A DNA stretch of 64,000 nt from Adineta ricciae (Eukaryota > Rotifera > Eurotatoria > Adinetida > Adinetidae): contig CAJNOJ010000042.1 in assembly GCA_905250025.1 (NCBI GenBank), forward strand, positions 310,001 to 374,000, read 5' to 3'. This document shows positions 38,301 through 49,491 of the stretch, piece by piece (the stretch's first letter is position 1; the number at the start of each line of letters is the position of its first letter). The notes under the pieces were generated by a model, which saw only the letters and a list, made by a program, of their open reading frames with translations, was not told the DNA's origin and did not search any database. The translations under genes were made by a program, and so were the position numbers.

Positions 38301-38340
38301 GTGATATTTTATATCTCGAATGAGAATCCAGCCTTGCCAT
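35314..38340 (-). CDS. GH78 alpha-L-rhamnosidase, secreted, intronless
   Basis: A 3-kb ORF without introns. The first Met gives 1008 aa, but Met34 (codon at 38241) begins a clean signal peptide (MFQFVILLLLSIHNSNA), so 975 aa with secretion is the better start. Order: N-terminal beta-sandwich domains with WKGQWIGNN and GWTTYQQRTLYVSYDLT, then LGQGWYNRQQW, then an (alpha/alpha)6 catalytic barrel with DCPQRNERRGWLGDA (D574, E580) and TTWEQWN (E847), then a C-terminal beta domain with HPR near DIHPRMS. By family analogy E580 is the general acid and E847 the base. The usual motif is DCPQRDER, so Asp579 is replaced by Asn. The enzyme should release L-rhamnose from plant or microbial glycans outside the cell. 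Lack of introns among intron-rich neighbours suggests acquisition from bacteria or fungi. Confidence 0.93.
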   Translation of the reverse strand: MARLDSHSRYKISRFTGCYHHSSASVIKKLTSEMFQFVILLLLSIHNSNADIVHNADISKQFVSTIRPRRVRIQHVDVDTHSDVVIDTYKPHFSWQLTDEYDNEGRLIKGIQQIGYHILVHSIITGQLMWDSGYVQSSLSTHIHYAGSLFTSDTRYSLTVKYFTTRHESQWYIARFRTALFSFNDWKGQWIGNNGINMNQLRTVIKRQTSSMIRSATAYISGVGYYQLYIEGQLIDPSRRLDVGWTTYQQRTLYVSYDLTSVLNNLDTHLFGIGIMLGQGWYNRQQWAIGLGPRIELAKEYGPPRVLLQLNILYDDNTNQSITTDSSWLGREGEHRFDSVYMGTTMDLRAVRPCWSCANFTDPYPTWFNASVLMSPVNFTAGGQLSLQIMDPIRIGPNALHIATSGNRGLPAGVNGASLTDGGVLKPISQDAINGQVFDLGQNIAGWCKVSSLNAAKSTIIQLRYAELRYSRGQNNIDFRGIYYENLQSIAVMDTVILNGTGNETFEPLFTYHGFRYVLVNGYDNVKKDDIECYLAHSETRLIGNFTSSKVVLNQIQHNILWSQLSNSMSLPTDCPQRNERRGWLGDAALSIDEVLYNFDYVNFYLNFLTMIADNQSPDGAVSDTVPFAVGTSPADPNWGTAYATITWYLYEHTGDMTILEKYYLGIQAWIDCLTNKYKQTGLAHMFYNYGDWAAFQQPQNASLVSSYAYLHDVYTFINMSQILNHTDNVQKYTQFYQQLSEEFHRVFYNTTIDAYSDGSQTANTLALSLPNVVPVTLRDIVLKSLIDDIVRTGYFTGGIVSVAAVYPLLSKEGHHDLALQLALSTSCPSYGYMFHNGIQNATTTWEQWNLLPDQAGSSLNHHMFNSIGAWFYRYLAGINLNALKTIDIHPRMSYSIDLLDHIEAEVVTIKGTVRVEWKRLAVESLTLSVTIPSNSDAIISFDPLIKNGRCLELICNNEILSTRQQSDEHFKLLKTMNGIISLMENSVTGTVSLHIMSGTYTFKTYWQ

Positions 38341-38914
38341 TTATTATCACCATGTGATAAATATAGAATTGATAAGAGAAACTATTCTAGGCGAGCAATG
38401 GAGCAACAAAATTATCGTACTAGAAGCATATTAAATGAATAGCGATGTCTGCATCATTGTTCAGCGTTGGCTATTCAAGTAGCTCTGTTATTTTCACTTT
38501 ATACACCCTCAAGATACAGAACGGAGATTCGATAAAATCGCCGACAGAATAAAGTGCAGACATTCGATATTTGATCAGACAACATAATTCGTCACGGACT
38601 CTGCATATGAAATTACTAAAGAAGAAATAATTCAATAATGTCAATGTAAATTAAAGAGCAAACATACAATGCGCAGCAGAGAAATATTCATTTTCCTAGC
38701 AAATAACGACAACTATAGGAACTTTTCCGCACGTTCTTCATAGCTCGATAGATAAATAAATAACTCTAATACAATACGGATTGGACTGACAGACACCAAC
38801 TAAAATTCACGTCATCAACATATTTGTCTATTTTAAATCTACATCTTCCACATTTGTCTATTGCCTGTCGTATTTGACATTACCGGCTATTATCTCATTT
38901 GAAAATCTTTCATC
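38341..38914. other. Divergent intergenic region, rhamnosidase / secernin
   Basis: This lies between two start codons facing away from each other and probably carries both promoters. No coding sequence was seen. Confidence 0.45.
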
Positions 38915-40329
<1,415 letters not shown>

Positions 40330-40341
40330 ACAATCAGAAAC

Positions 40342-40347
40342 AATAAA
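40342..40347 (+). terminator. Polyadenylation signal AATAAA (secernin)
   Basis: AATAAA lies 13 nt after the secernin stop. Confidence 0.5.
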
Positions 40348-41506
40348 ACAATTCGAACTCTATTTTCCAAGCTTTTTCCTTGCACATTATATTTAATCAT
40401 TTGTCTTATATTTCACACTCTATTCATTCTTTTTCGATGTAGTTAGACTGAAAGACGACGCATTTTTATCTGAAGCATGAATGGAAAGTATTTTCGACAG
40501 TCTTTATAAGTATTGTAAAAACTTCTATATTTTTCAAAAATACTATTCAACATCATGTTATTCTCAAACGTTAAATGTGCTGTTGAAAGGATCACCTCTC
40601 ACATCCAATGGCACATATCAGATGAACAATCATACTGTTTCTATACAAATATTTTGTTATTCTTACTCGATCGCTGAAAGCTATTATAAGCAATTCATCC
40701 CAGATATTCTCTCAACATCAGAGAAGTGCTAACACACAACTGTAATCAATCGCGAGATATTCGAGAGAAGATTGTAACGTCATTTCAAGATATTACGATT
40801 GATTTCGCAGTCATTATCTCTGTTGATCTTACCTAAACAGATACGTTAGATAACAGAGATGTTTAATGAAGCAAATTGATTCGATCCGCACTGTGATATA
40901 CGAAATGATAGTGTTGATGTTAGCTTGTGTAGATTACTATTAGAGTCGTTACTTAACAGAAAAAAAGTCTTGATAACACCAAATGATTACGTTTGTTGAT
41001 TAAACTGGTGCACAGAGATAAATCCTACGAGTGATAGAAACACAAAAGAAAAGAAAGTGTTTGTTTATACAAATCAAGTGTTTTATTGATAAAACTTTTC
41101 TTTTTTGACAGACGAAATATCCCAGAGGATTTCACCAATCGATTAGATTTGTCGCGAATGTACTGACAAAGAAAATCTTTGACATAATAACATTGCCGAT
41201 CAATATTGGATGATTTCATGACAAGATTACATAAGTATTTACTCAAAACTCCACTGTCTGCTATTCCCTCAAGTATACTTAAGTACACGGAAATATTTGC
41301 CATTTAGCCCGTCGTTTCCTCATGAATTCATTGAATACATATGTATATATATATATATTTAAAGCAAACAACAAAAATTATGAAATAAACACAATATCAT
41401 GTTAGATATATATTTGTGTGATATCTAATTCGAAACACAATACAAACAAACAAGAAAACCAACAACAGTAACATACATATTTTCTTCATTCTATTGACTA
41501 GGTTGA
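40348..41506. other. Intergenic with two small ORFs of doubtful coding value
   Basis: An ORF at 40481-40732 (+, 83 aa, Tyr/Ser-rich) and one at 41025-41303 (-, 92 aa, starting MANISVYLSILEGIADSGVL) are open. Neither has a recognisable domain, signal peptide or neighbour that supports a function. The minus-strand one reads slightly more like protein (two Cys-containing helices, Lys-rich middle). They could be lineage-specific peptides or chance. Confidence 0.3.
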
Positions 41507-42649
41507 TTATTTCATGTAGATTCCATCGTCATGTTCATGATGATCCATCGATGAAGACTTTCTCTCGCAACAGCAACACAAACATCGACAAGTGATGAAC
41601 TTCTTGAAACATAAACGAAAATTTCGACTAAAGATTGATAAAACGAAAAATTTCATCAGGATTTGGATGTAGAACAAGATCAACGAGAGATCATAGGCGA
41701 AAAGTACTTCTTGAAAGATTGTCTTCGATTGGAAGGTTGTTTGTTCACGAAGGAATAGCTTTCCGAAGAAGATTACAAATGAATATGGTAATACAAAGAT
41801 TAGATAAAGAAAACACATTAAGATGAACATTTTGGAGATATTTTCACGTTCACGTGTTTTCGAGTAGTTGATCGATGTTTCATGTGGATTGCCGTAATGA
41901 ATTGTATAGTGTCCGTGATTTCCGCCATTTGATGTTAATAAATAATGCTCTTTCTTTTTACATAATGTATAGGAAAGTGTACCAAGAAAAACAAAGATCG
42001 CAAATAAAGGGATAAATAAATAAATAATATGTAAAAACCAGAAGTAGATATGTTCATAGAGAAACGATGCTCGCAAGTATGTTGTGCGATAGATTGTATT
42101 GTACGATTCCCATGCAAATAGTTGCGGCAAGGTGAAGATAATTCCGAGGAGTATGATTCCTAGAATGACGTTTTTCGAATTACATGGTGTACAAAATAGT
42201 CTCTCATTGTAACCATTGGATTGAATAGCTGTACATGTATGGTCAAGACAACTGATCAAGAAGGTCCAAATGATGATAAACCAGAGAATGTAAAAGAGAA
42301 AATTATAGTAGATTTTCTCATTGGGAAACTTTGGCAGAATATTCGGATAATACTTCGAAATATTCAAAAAAACACCAAGTAGCAAGAATAGAATATCGAA
42401 TAATGTTTGAGTGAATAGATAGGGCTTCGATGTCATGTGAACATTTTGTGCTAAGGATACTAATGTGATTAAAGAAAAGAAAATTCCAGTTAAGATAACT
42501 ATTGGATAAGCATAATAATGAATATGTTCAATCATTGATATCCATTCAGGATTGATAATTGCTGGAAGTAATGTCGACGGGAGTGTTGTAGTGGAAAGTC
42601 CATATGATGTGGAGATTTGACTATGAATTTCGAATTCATAGCGATCCAT
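41507..42649 (-). CDS. Rhodopsin-class-like 7TM receptor (atypical)
   Basis: A single exon of 380 aa. An N-terminal Ser/Thr-rich segment of about 40 aa is followed by seven hydrophobic helices: IVILTGIFFSLITLVSLA, LFTQTLFDILFLLLGVFL, FLFYILWFIIIWTFLISCL, VILGIILLGIIFTLPQLF, IYFWFLHIIYLFIPLFAIFVFL, MFILMCFLYLIFVLPYSFVIFF and a last helix ending FVLSIFSRNFRLCF. The C-tail is Cys-rich (CRCLCCCC), suited to palmitoylation. The topology fits a GPCR of the FMRFamide/peptide-receptor type, and the last-helix 'FSRNFR' is typical. The DRY motif after helix 3 is absent (LDHTCTAIQ there) and no NPxxY is seen, so coupling is uncertain. The ligand is unknown. Confidence 0.75.
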   Translation of the reverse strand: MDRYEFEIHSQISTSYGLSTTTLPSTLLPAIINPEWISMIEHIHYYAYPIVILTGIFFSLITLVSLAQNVHMTSKPYLFTQTLFDILFLLLGVFLNISKYYPNILPKFPNEKIYYNFLFYILWFIIIWTFLISCLDHTCTAIQSNGYNERLFCTPCNSKNVILGIILLGIIFTLPQLFAWESYNTIYRTTYLRASFLYEHIYFWFLHIIYLFIPLFAIFVFLGTLSYTLCKKKEHYLLTSNGGNHGHYTIHYGNPHETSINYSKTRERENISKMFILMCFLYLIFVLPYSFVIFFGKLFLREQTTFQSKTIFQEVLFAYDLSLILFYIQILMKFFVLSIFSRNFRLCFKKFITCRCLCCCCERKSSSMDHHEHDDGIYMK

Positions 42650-44741
42650 CTAGATTAGAAATGATCTGAAATTCGAAAATAATGACAAATGAATACGATG
42701 CTTGATATTGTAATCTTTGGGGATATGTTTGAACTTTTCTGTTCATTCACCTGTTTTGTTAATCGATTGTTCTTCTCCCTTCTCAACAAGCTTTTATAAA
42801 TGCTCATACCACTCGAGACACAACGACGATGCATCTATCCTAGTCCCTATGCCCCAAAGGAATATATGAGCCGATGCACAATCAATTTTTTTTTCGATCT
42901 GCTATACATAAACGTCCTTTTTTTGTCCTCAAGATTGTTTTCATCGACCATAGACATCTGATAAAACTAAAAGGCAAAAAATCGCTTTCTTACTTGATAC
43001 GATCTCGAATGTGACAATGATCATTGTCTCGATGAACTTAAATCGTGAAATATTACTCGCATTTTCATTTTATTTCAACACACAATACAAATGTTCATCT
43101 ATGTACACACATACGTACAGCTGTCTATCATATATATGTATGCATATACAATCAACACTCATTTTTCCCTCTCTTCTTTTAGTTTTTACGTCGATCGATG
43201 CGGCACTACCATTTCTGTCTTTGCTTTCTTCTCTTCTCTCCTTTTTCTTCCTTTCTCTCTTCATTTCTTTCGACCGATGAGCGCACGCGTGCATTTAGTG
43301 GTCACAAGCCAAGTTAGTTCAAGCAATTTTTATCTAGAAGAAAAAGAAGACGAAGGACAGCGGTCATGGGGTTCAACTAAATTAACGTGCGAGGCTATAT
43401 AGCTAACATGAACCAACGAGAACAAGGCATTCCGACTAATACTATATCTTTTCTCACCATCTATCTCTCGACTATTTATCATTTTCTACATGTCTTGCTT
43501 CTTCATTTCTGTCTCGTGTCTGATCGATCTATGGATAATAAACGAGCATCCGTCGATGCCATCAAAACTAAATTAAAGCCTATTGTCATCTGGAATATCT
43601 TCAAGTCAAAATCTGAATGAAATAGAACAAAACTTAGCCGCACAATGATGATGATGATGCAACGCGAACATCAATATAGTCTAATTGGAAGCTCTAGATT
43701 TCCTTTTTTATGCTCTATGTTTCTTCATGTTCATTCAAGTTCGAATGCGAGATGTTGATCTTTCACTAGACGATATATGAGTATGAATAATATCTCGTCA
43801 AATTGATCCAATGACATATGTCGATTGACAGACATATCAACCTAAAATAAACTACGCTCTTTTATTCTTCTTGTACATATGTTAGTATAAGATATTCATA
43901 TTCGTTTCAATAGATATTTATACAGGTTTCTTAACATTGCACTTGATATGATTGACAGATCATATTTTATGTCGTCCATTAAAACTAAACTAATGTTCGA
44001 GTAAAATTTCGCTTGTTGAAGTATTTCGATCGTTATTTTATGATCGAACAGAAGAGAAACATTTTATAGTGTTTATATAATATGAAGTGCTGTTGAATTT
44101 CAATATCGCAGTCAACTTCAATGATGTGAAGTGTTTTTGTTTCTTGTCGGTCATTTCTGACGTCATGCTTTCCGACGATATATTATCAAGTCGATCGAGT
44201 ACAAATTAGGGATTTATCTGACAATTCTCAGATCAATTAGATTAGAGGTATCAATTTTCAAAAGTGATAACTAAATGTTAAAAGTTAGGAGAAAAAACAA
44301 CAACTACGACGACGACGATGAAAGATCACATGTACATGTTGAATTTCTCGCGATCAAGCAGCATTCTAATTGACATTTAATAGGAAATTTTATTGATGTT
44401 GGACATGTGTACAGAAGAATCATTTTTTCATTTTCAGTTAAATGATCAATGAGATTAGTCAGTTGACATACTGAGATCACGTTTTCAAAGGCAGGTCAAG
44501 TCATGATGCCATACTCATATTTCAATTCCGTACGCTTTACTCGAGTTTCAAATGCAATTAGATCTGATGCTGTTCAAAAACTCAGCTGTGAATCTCAATA
44601 TAGCTATGAAAATTGTCGCCTTTGTATATTTTTATTTACAATGAGACATCCGATGATAAATGACGTCGGTTCAGCATTCAAGTAGGTCAGCATCCGGACG
44701 TGTATCATTTGTATATGAACTCTAGATAGATGTTCACGAAA
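42650..44741. other. Intergenic, no clear gene
   Basis: Pyrimidine-rich tracts (43150-43280) create low-complexity ORFs on both strands that I do not call. An ORF at 43387-43620 (+) ends DAIKTKLKPIVIWNIF and is of uncertain value. A (GAT)n stretch lies near 43644-43656. No recognised domain. Confidence 0.4.
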
Positions 44742-45660
44742 TTATCTTCTAAGATCTGCAAAAATATTCGAATGACTCACTACAGGCGGATGTATTTTGT
44801 TCAAATGAAATGCTCGTTCATCTACAAGTGGTAGAATTTCTTGAATTTGTTCCATATTGATATTATTTAAGTGATGGATCAACGCTGATTTAGTCTGTTC
44901 AATCGATGTCGAATCATTTAGACACGATGTATCTATGTTCAGTGAGGAACTCATATTTTCCATATCGTTTTTCGCTATCGGTTGGTATGTTTGACTTCTT
45001 AAGTAATACGAAAGTTTAGTTTTCGTTTAGATCATGTTTAAAGTACCTATAACCGAAGAACTTTTTGATTCGATCAAGAGTTGACCATGTTTGAGATGAC
45101 GAACAATTCATATCTGAATCTTGTCTCAATTAAAGATCAGTACAATTGAAAATTAGAACACGAGACATATACGATTGAATAGAAATTATTTCGTTCAAAG
45201 AAAAAATGACATTCATAACGAGAAATGCTCGTTGCTATGCAAGTCAGACACGAAAAACTAAACAATACGCTTTAATTCAATGAATATCATATTTACGAGT
45301 CATTGCCTCAACTTGCCGTCAAAATTGTACGAAGATATTTGTTAATTATAGTACTTTACCTATATCTTACATTGCTTACATGTTTCATCAGGCGTTAAAT
45401 GCGAATCTGCACTGAAATATGATTGCGTTTTTGGTTTGAGATGCCCTTTTCGGTGTAATATTAGAATCCGTAAGGGCAGGCCGATATTCATCAGCATCAG
45501 GACATTTCTCAGAATCAATATATGCACTACATTTACCATATCTTCGTATTAAAACTTCATATTTATCCTCAAATATAAATTCTGTATCGCAAATGTTTCC
45601 ATTGCCATCTTTTCGAGGAAAATACTCCCACGAAACCAATCTATTTCATATTTCCATTAG
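44742..45660 (-). CDS. Small multi-exon gene of unknown function
   Basis: Three protein-like blocks on the minus strand: 45388-45655 (LVSWEYFPRKDGNGNICDTE..., with KYEVLIRRYGKCSAYIDSEKC and DEYRPALTDSN), about 45050-45125 (MNCSSSQTWSTLDRIKKFFGYR), and 44742-44995 (starting SQTYQPIAKNDMENMSSSL, with IEQTKSALIHHLNNINMEQI near its middle). The second joins the third through a GGTTATAG/GTACTT donor and an acceptor near 44997. The join from the first to the second is unresolved. The first block has four Cys and looks like an extracellular or metal-binding fold; the last is helical. No family was recognised. It could be a fragment of a longer gene. Confidence 0.4.
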
Positions 45661-45736
45661 AATACACAATATTATAATCAGTCTGCGTTTGTCAGCACAG
45701 TTTCAATATATCATCAATTCATAAATAGTTTATTTA

Positions 45737-46540
45737 GTGCTCTACGACACATCTATTTCTGGGTTGGATGATCCTCGAGTACATTTAGAACCATATATCA
45801 TGCTTGTTTCAACAAGGTCAGGCGATTATGAACGGATAAATTGGCACGAACTTAGTCTTCCGGTTTCACAGCACTGAGCCAAAAATGTCAGGAGCAGTTA
45901 ATTGACTTGTTTCTCAAGTGCTCATTGAACTAATCAGAGTACTCAGGAAAAGACACCAGTAATCGTTATCTGTTTCTTTTTCGAGCCTTCTTTATTTGTC
46001 AGTGTCTTGTACGTCGACTATCGACAGCCGATGTTTTTTCACATCATAGAAAAATGATCAAAAGATACTTTTTTGCACTCTGTGTGTCTCCGTAGGAATA
46101 AAAAGAACTGAAATGTATTTTGAAGATTTGAGAAGTTCTATTTATGGCTATGAAAACTCGGAAATCATATGAGAGACAGATGATCAATTGAAATGACAAT
46201 TCCGATCTACATTAAAAAAAACTGTTACCTTTCCCACACCTCGAATCAAGAGCAAATTTTCAACAAATGGATTGTTGTACAATATTTGAGTTATTCGAAT
46301 GTATCGTACAAAACTATCGCAGGCCAACGAAGCGGCATACCCTCAGTTGACGACGATCTTGATGAAGATTTTAACACACATGCTATGCAAAATGAATTGG
46401 CCGGGAAATATCGAATATGAACACGTGATAGTAATCAAAAAAGAAGTAATAAGTATGACGATATGAGCTTCAAAGAAGTATCGTCTGATTGCGCTTTTGA
46501 AAATATACTTGACGATGATATAGAAAGCAAAACAAAGTAA
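45737..46540 (+). pseudogene. Interrupted protein-like gene relic
   Basis: An acceptor (gtttatttag) near 45736 leads to LYDTSISGLDDPRVHLEPY...INWHELSLPVSQH, stop near 45878. Farther on, after an acceptor at about 46322, frame GQRSGIPSVDDDLDEDFNTH...AGKYRI meets TGA at about 46418-46420. The same frame then stays open for 39 codons (TRDSNQKRSNKYDDMSFKEV...ILDDDIESKTK) to TAA near 46540. The acidic, Lys/Asn-rich character is the same on both sides of the TGA. One point mutation would explain the stop, so a recently broken gene is likely. Family unknown. Confidence 0.35.
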
Positions 46541-49491
46541 CATTCTCTATAGCTCTGATAAGAAGCACTTATCAGAGTAATGTTTCTCACTGTTGCTTTT
46601 GAAATTGAATCGGACTTGGTATGTGTCTTGTCAGAGATGTAAAAGAACTTTGGTATGATCTTCAACGCAATACTACATGAAGTTTGGTATGCTAAGACAA
46701 AAAAAAAGACGTATAGAATATTTTATGTTATTTCTGCAATTTCCTTGAAATGGATCTTGTGCCTGAAGAGCTCTGTGATGCGAAACGCGATTTTGCGTAT
46801 TTCTCTCAAGTTGATTATTTCCGTTTCTTTTCACTTTGGTGAATAAACATTCCATCAACTTTGTATTACATATTTACATTGATTGTTTTCGAACGATTAC
46901 ATTTTGATATTAATCATCATGGAAAATCTTTTCTTCTCTCGCAAATCATCGAATGATTCGTTTATTCAAATTTTACTTCATTTTTTTCTAGTTTCTCTGT
47001 TTATTTTCCAATTAAGTAAAGTACATCCAACTCAAATAGACATTTTCTACTTCAGCATTCAGCCAAACAACACCCACTGATTCAAATCTCGATAAGTCAT
47101 TTACGTTTATTTTGCACAAATGCATTCCAAGTGTGATTACAGAATCTGAAGAGATCCGGCCAGAAACGAACAGAGAAACAATGTCAACCAGCATCTCACT
47201 CAAGCAGTACTTTGACTCTTATCTCGTATAAAATGTAGCGCAAATCGGCTGAGAACGAAACCGTCTTGACACGAAGTTGCTTGTTTTCGTGTAGACTCTT
47301 GTAAGATGTAATTTTGATTGCTTGTTACTGTCATTAGATGATTTAGTTATTCTAAAAGATTAAATTATATTATGCAATGAGACGGAAAGTCAAAACAGCT
47401 CAAGTTTTGTCTATAAATTACCCTAGGGATCGAAGAGAAAGAATGCGCTCAATCATGCTAAGATAATAATAAGATAAGACGGTTGACGTTACTTTATGTT
47501 CAAGGTTTATCACAAAGAACATCGACGTATATAGATTTTCAAACGAATTCATTAATCAAATCTACATCGTTTTGAAAAGAAAACATGTAACTACGTTATC
47601 AATCAACAAGAGAAAAAAGAGCACTAAAATCATTCTTGTATTCTATCTGCCTCTTCTTTCTCTCTCTCTCTCTCTCTCTCTCTTTTGTCGTGAATTATTC
47701 TTTCTAAATATTCTCTGACTACATAAGCATCTGGTTACTTTTCATCACTTTTATCTCAGCAGTTTACTCCCTATGAGTATTAACAATACGTAAAGAGAAA
47801 AAAGCAGAAATAATTTCGGAGGGGTACTCTCATGTAGATGAATACATTCAGTGAGGTTCACAGAATAAGATCTATGTGCCTGATTACGTATGGCATCCGA
47901 AGTGAGCTGGAGACAGTAGGTATTTGATGACTAATGGCTATGCATATTGATGTAGTGCCATTGAGTAAGCCGTTTTCATTAAAATCCTTGAAAGTGAATG
48001 ACATAAACATTCGACCTAGGAAAGTAGTACCTTCCCGACGCGGCAAGTGAGTAAAACGGTCTCTATCGTTCACGAAAGTGACTTTCAAATGGAATTTTCT
48101 ATAAATAGTAATCTTGGCGATTCGATCTGTTGGCTCATTTCACCTTTCGCGTTGTCATCGAGATACTCACACACTCCATCACCCGTTCAAGCATGCATTT
48201 TTATTTCCTGAGCCCCCAATCGCTAATATCTATCCTCTTGAACTTCCAGTGCGAAATCTTTAGAACGTACTGTAATCATAGAGTACGACACCGTTAAATG
48301 AAAAGTATGTGACGCATCTTATTTAGATAAGTGACGCTTCGTCACAGGAAAAACAACGATTTCTAATGGAGAACGCCCTGTAATAAAACTCTATGCATGC
48401 AATCTGTCTGAAACGACGGCTTTCACGGATTGTCATAATCTTTCTTTCATGCGCGAGAAACGTTTGGCTCTTATCATCAGAAAATATCATCCGAATACGT
48501 TGGATATATGTTGACAATTCTTATGAAGATAGGACGCAGAAAATCCTAGCAGTCGAAGCTATCACGCTAGATTAGAAACATTTTCCTATTGTTTTCTTCT
48601 TTTATTTTTCTTCGCCTTCTTTCCTCTTCCTCCATATGTCAAAATAGATGGAATGAAAAGAACCTGAGAGTAGAAAAAGAAAGTCAGGAGAGAAACGTTC
48701 ATATAACAATTTTTGATATACAATAAAATACACGTCGCAGTGAAGTTTATTATTTATTTAATATTCCTCCAATTTAATATTCGTGACGTCGAGCTTCTTT
48801 TCACAGGGAATCTCGGCGTCTTTTCTATGGAAAATTATGCGAATCTTCTTTCTGTGGATTATAAATTTAAAATACGTACATTTATAAGATGCTTAAATAC
48901 ACGACTGTAATTTCTTTTCTTTACAGTTGAGAAAATACTTACGCACCATCGATCATGATTTTAGCTCTACTTTATCAAACTCTAAGATTATACTTTTCCG
49001 TTACTCTATTCAAGTTCGTATATGATTATAGTAGGTTTCTTTCAGGAGAACGGAGCATGTATAGGTTTCTAAAACAGTTGATTATACGTTATGGAAGGTT
49101 CTCCCCTATTTTGGTTTTGTTTTCTACGAACAAGATCATGTTTGATTACACTATTTGATAATGACCCTATCATTATATCACGCGTAATATGACACTTGTT
49201 TCTAATTGCTATATTTTGATGACAACTTGTATTTCTTTTTCTTTAAACAAATGAACGAGAAAGCAAATAATGAGGCCAGTTTGCATTCTCAGTGTACTAC
49301 CGCACTTTGTAAACATGGATCCGTTTATCAGTGCAATATACATAAGTTGAAAGAACGCGCATCACCTCGGCTTTTCATGCGCTACTTTTGAACATGCTGA
49401 TCAAAGACTAATAGGAGAAGCTGTTTAATAGAAAGACACATCTGAAAACACCTGTCAAAGCACGTTTTTCTTCTTTTTTCAGAATATCATA
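46541..49491. other. Intergenic, gene-poor
   Basis: About 3 kb without a recognisable gene. It contains a (TC)n microsatellite at 47659-47683. Small ORFs have no motif. An acceptor-like tttttcag ends near 49482, 9 nt before the next ATG. Confidence 0.45.
47659..47683. repeat. TC dinucleotide microsatellite
   Basis: An uninterrupted (TC)12 run inside a pyrimidine-rich stretch. Confidence 0.85.

Noticed and set aside
43011-43402. Several ORFs in a pyrimidine-rich tract
   Set aside because: Low-complexity CT sequence gives open frames on both strands; no consistent protein signal.
46418-46420. Selenocysteine at the in-frame TGA
   Set aside because: No SECIS-like hairpin was seen after the frame and no known selenoprotein motif around the codon; a mutated stop is simpler.
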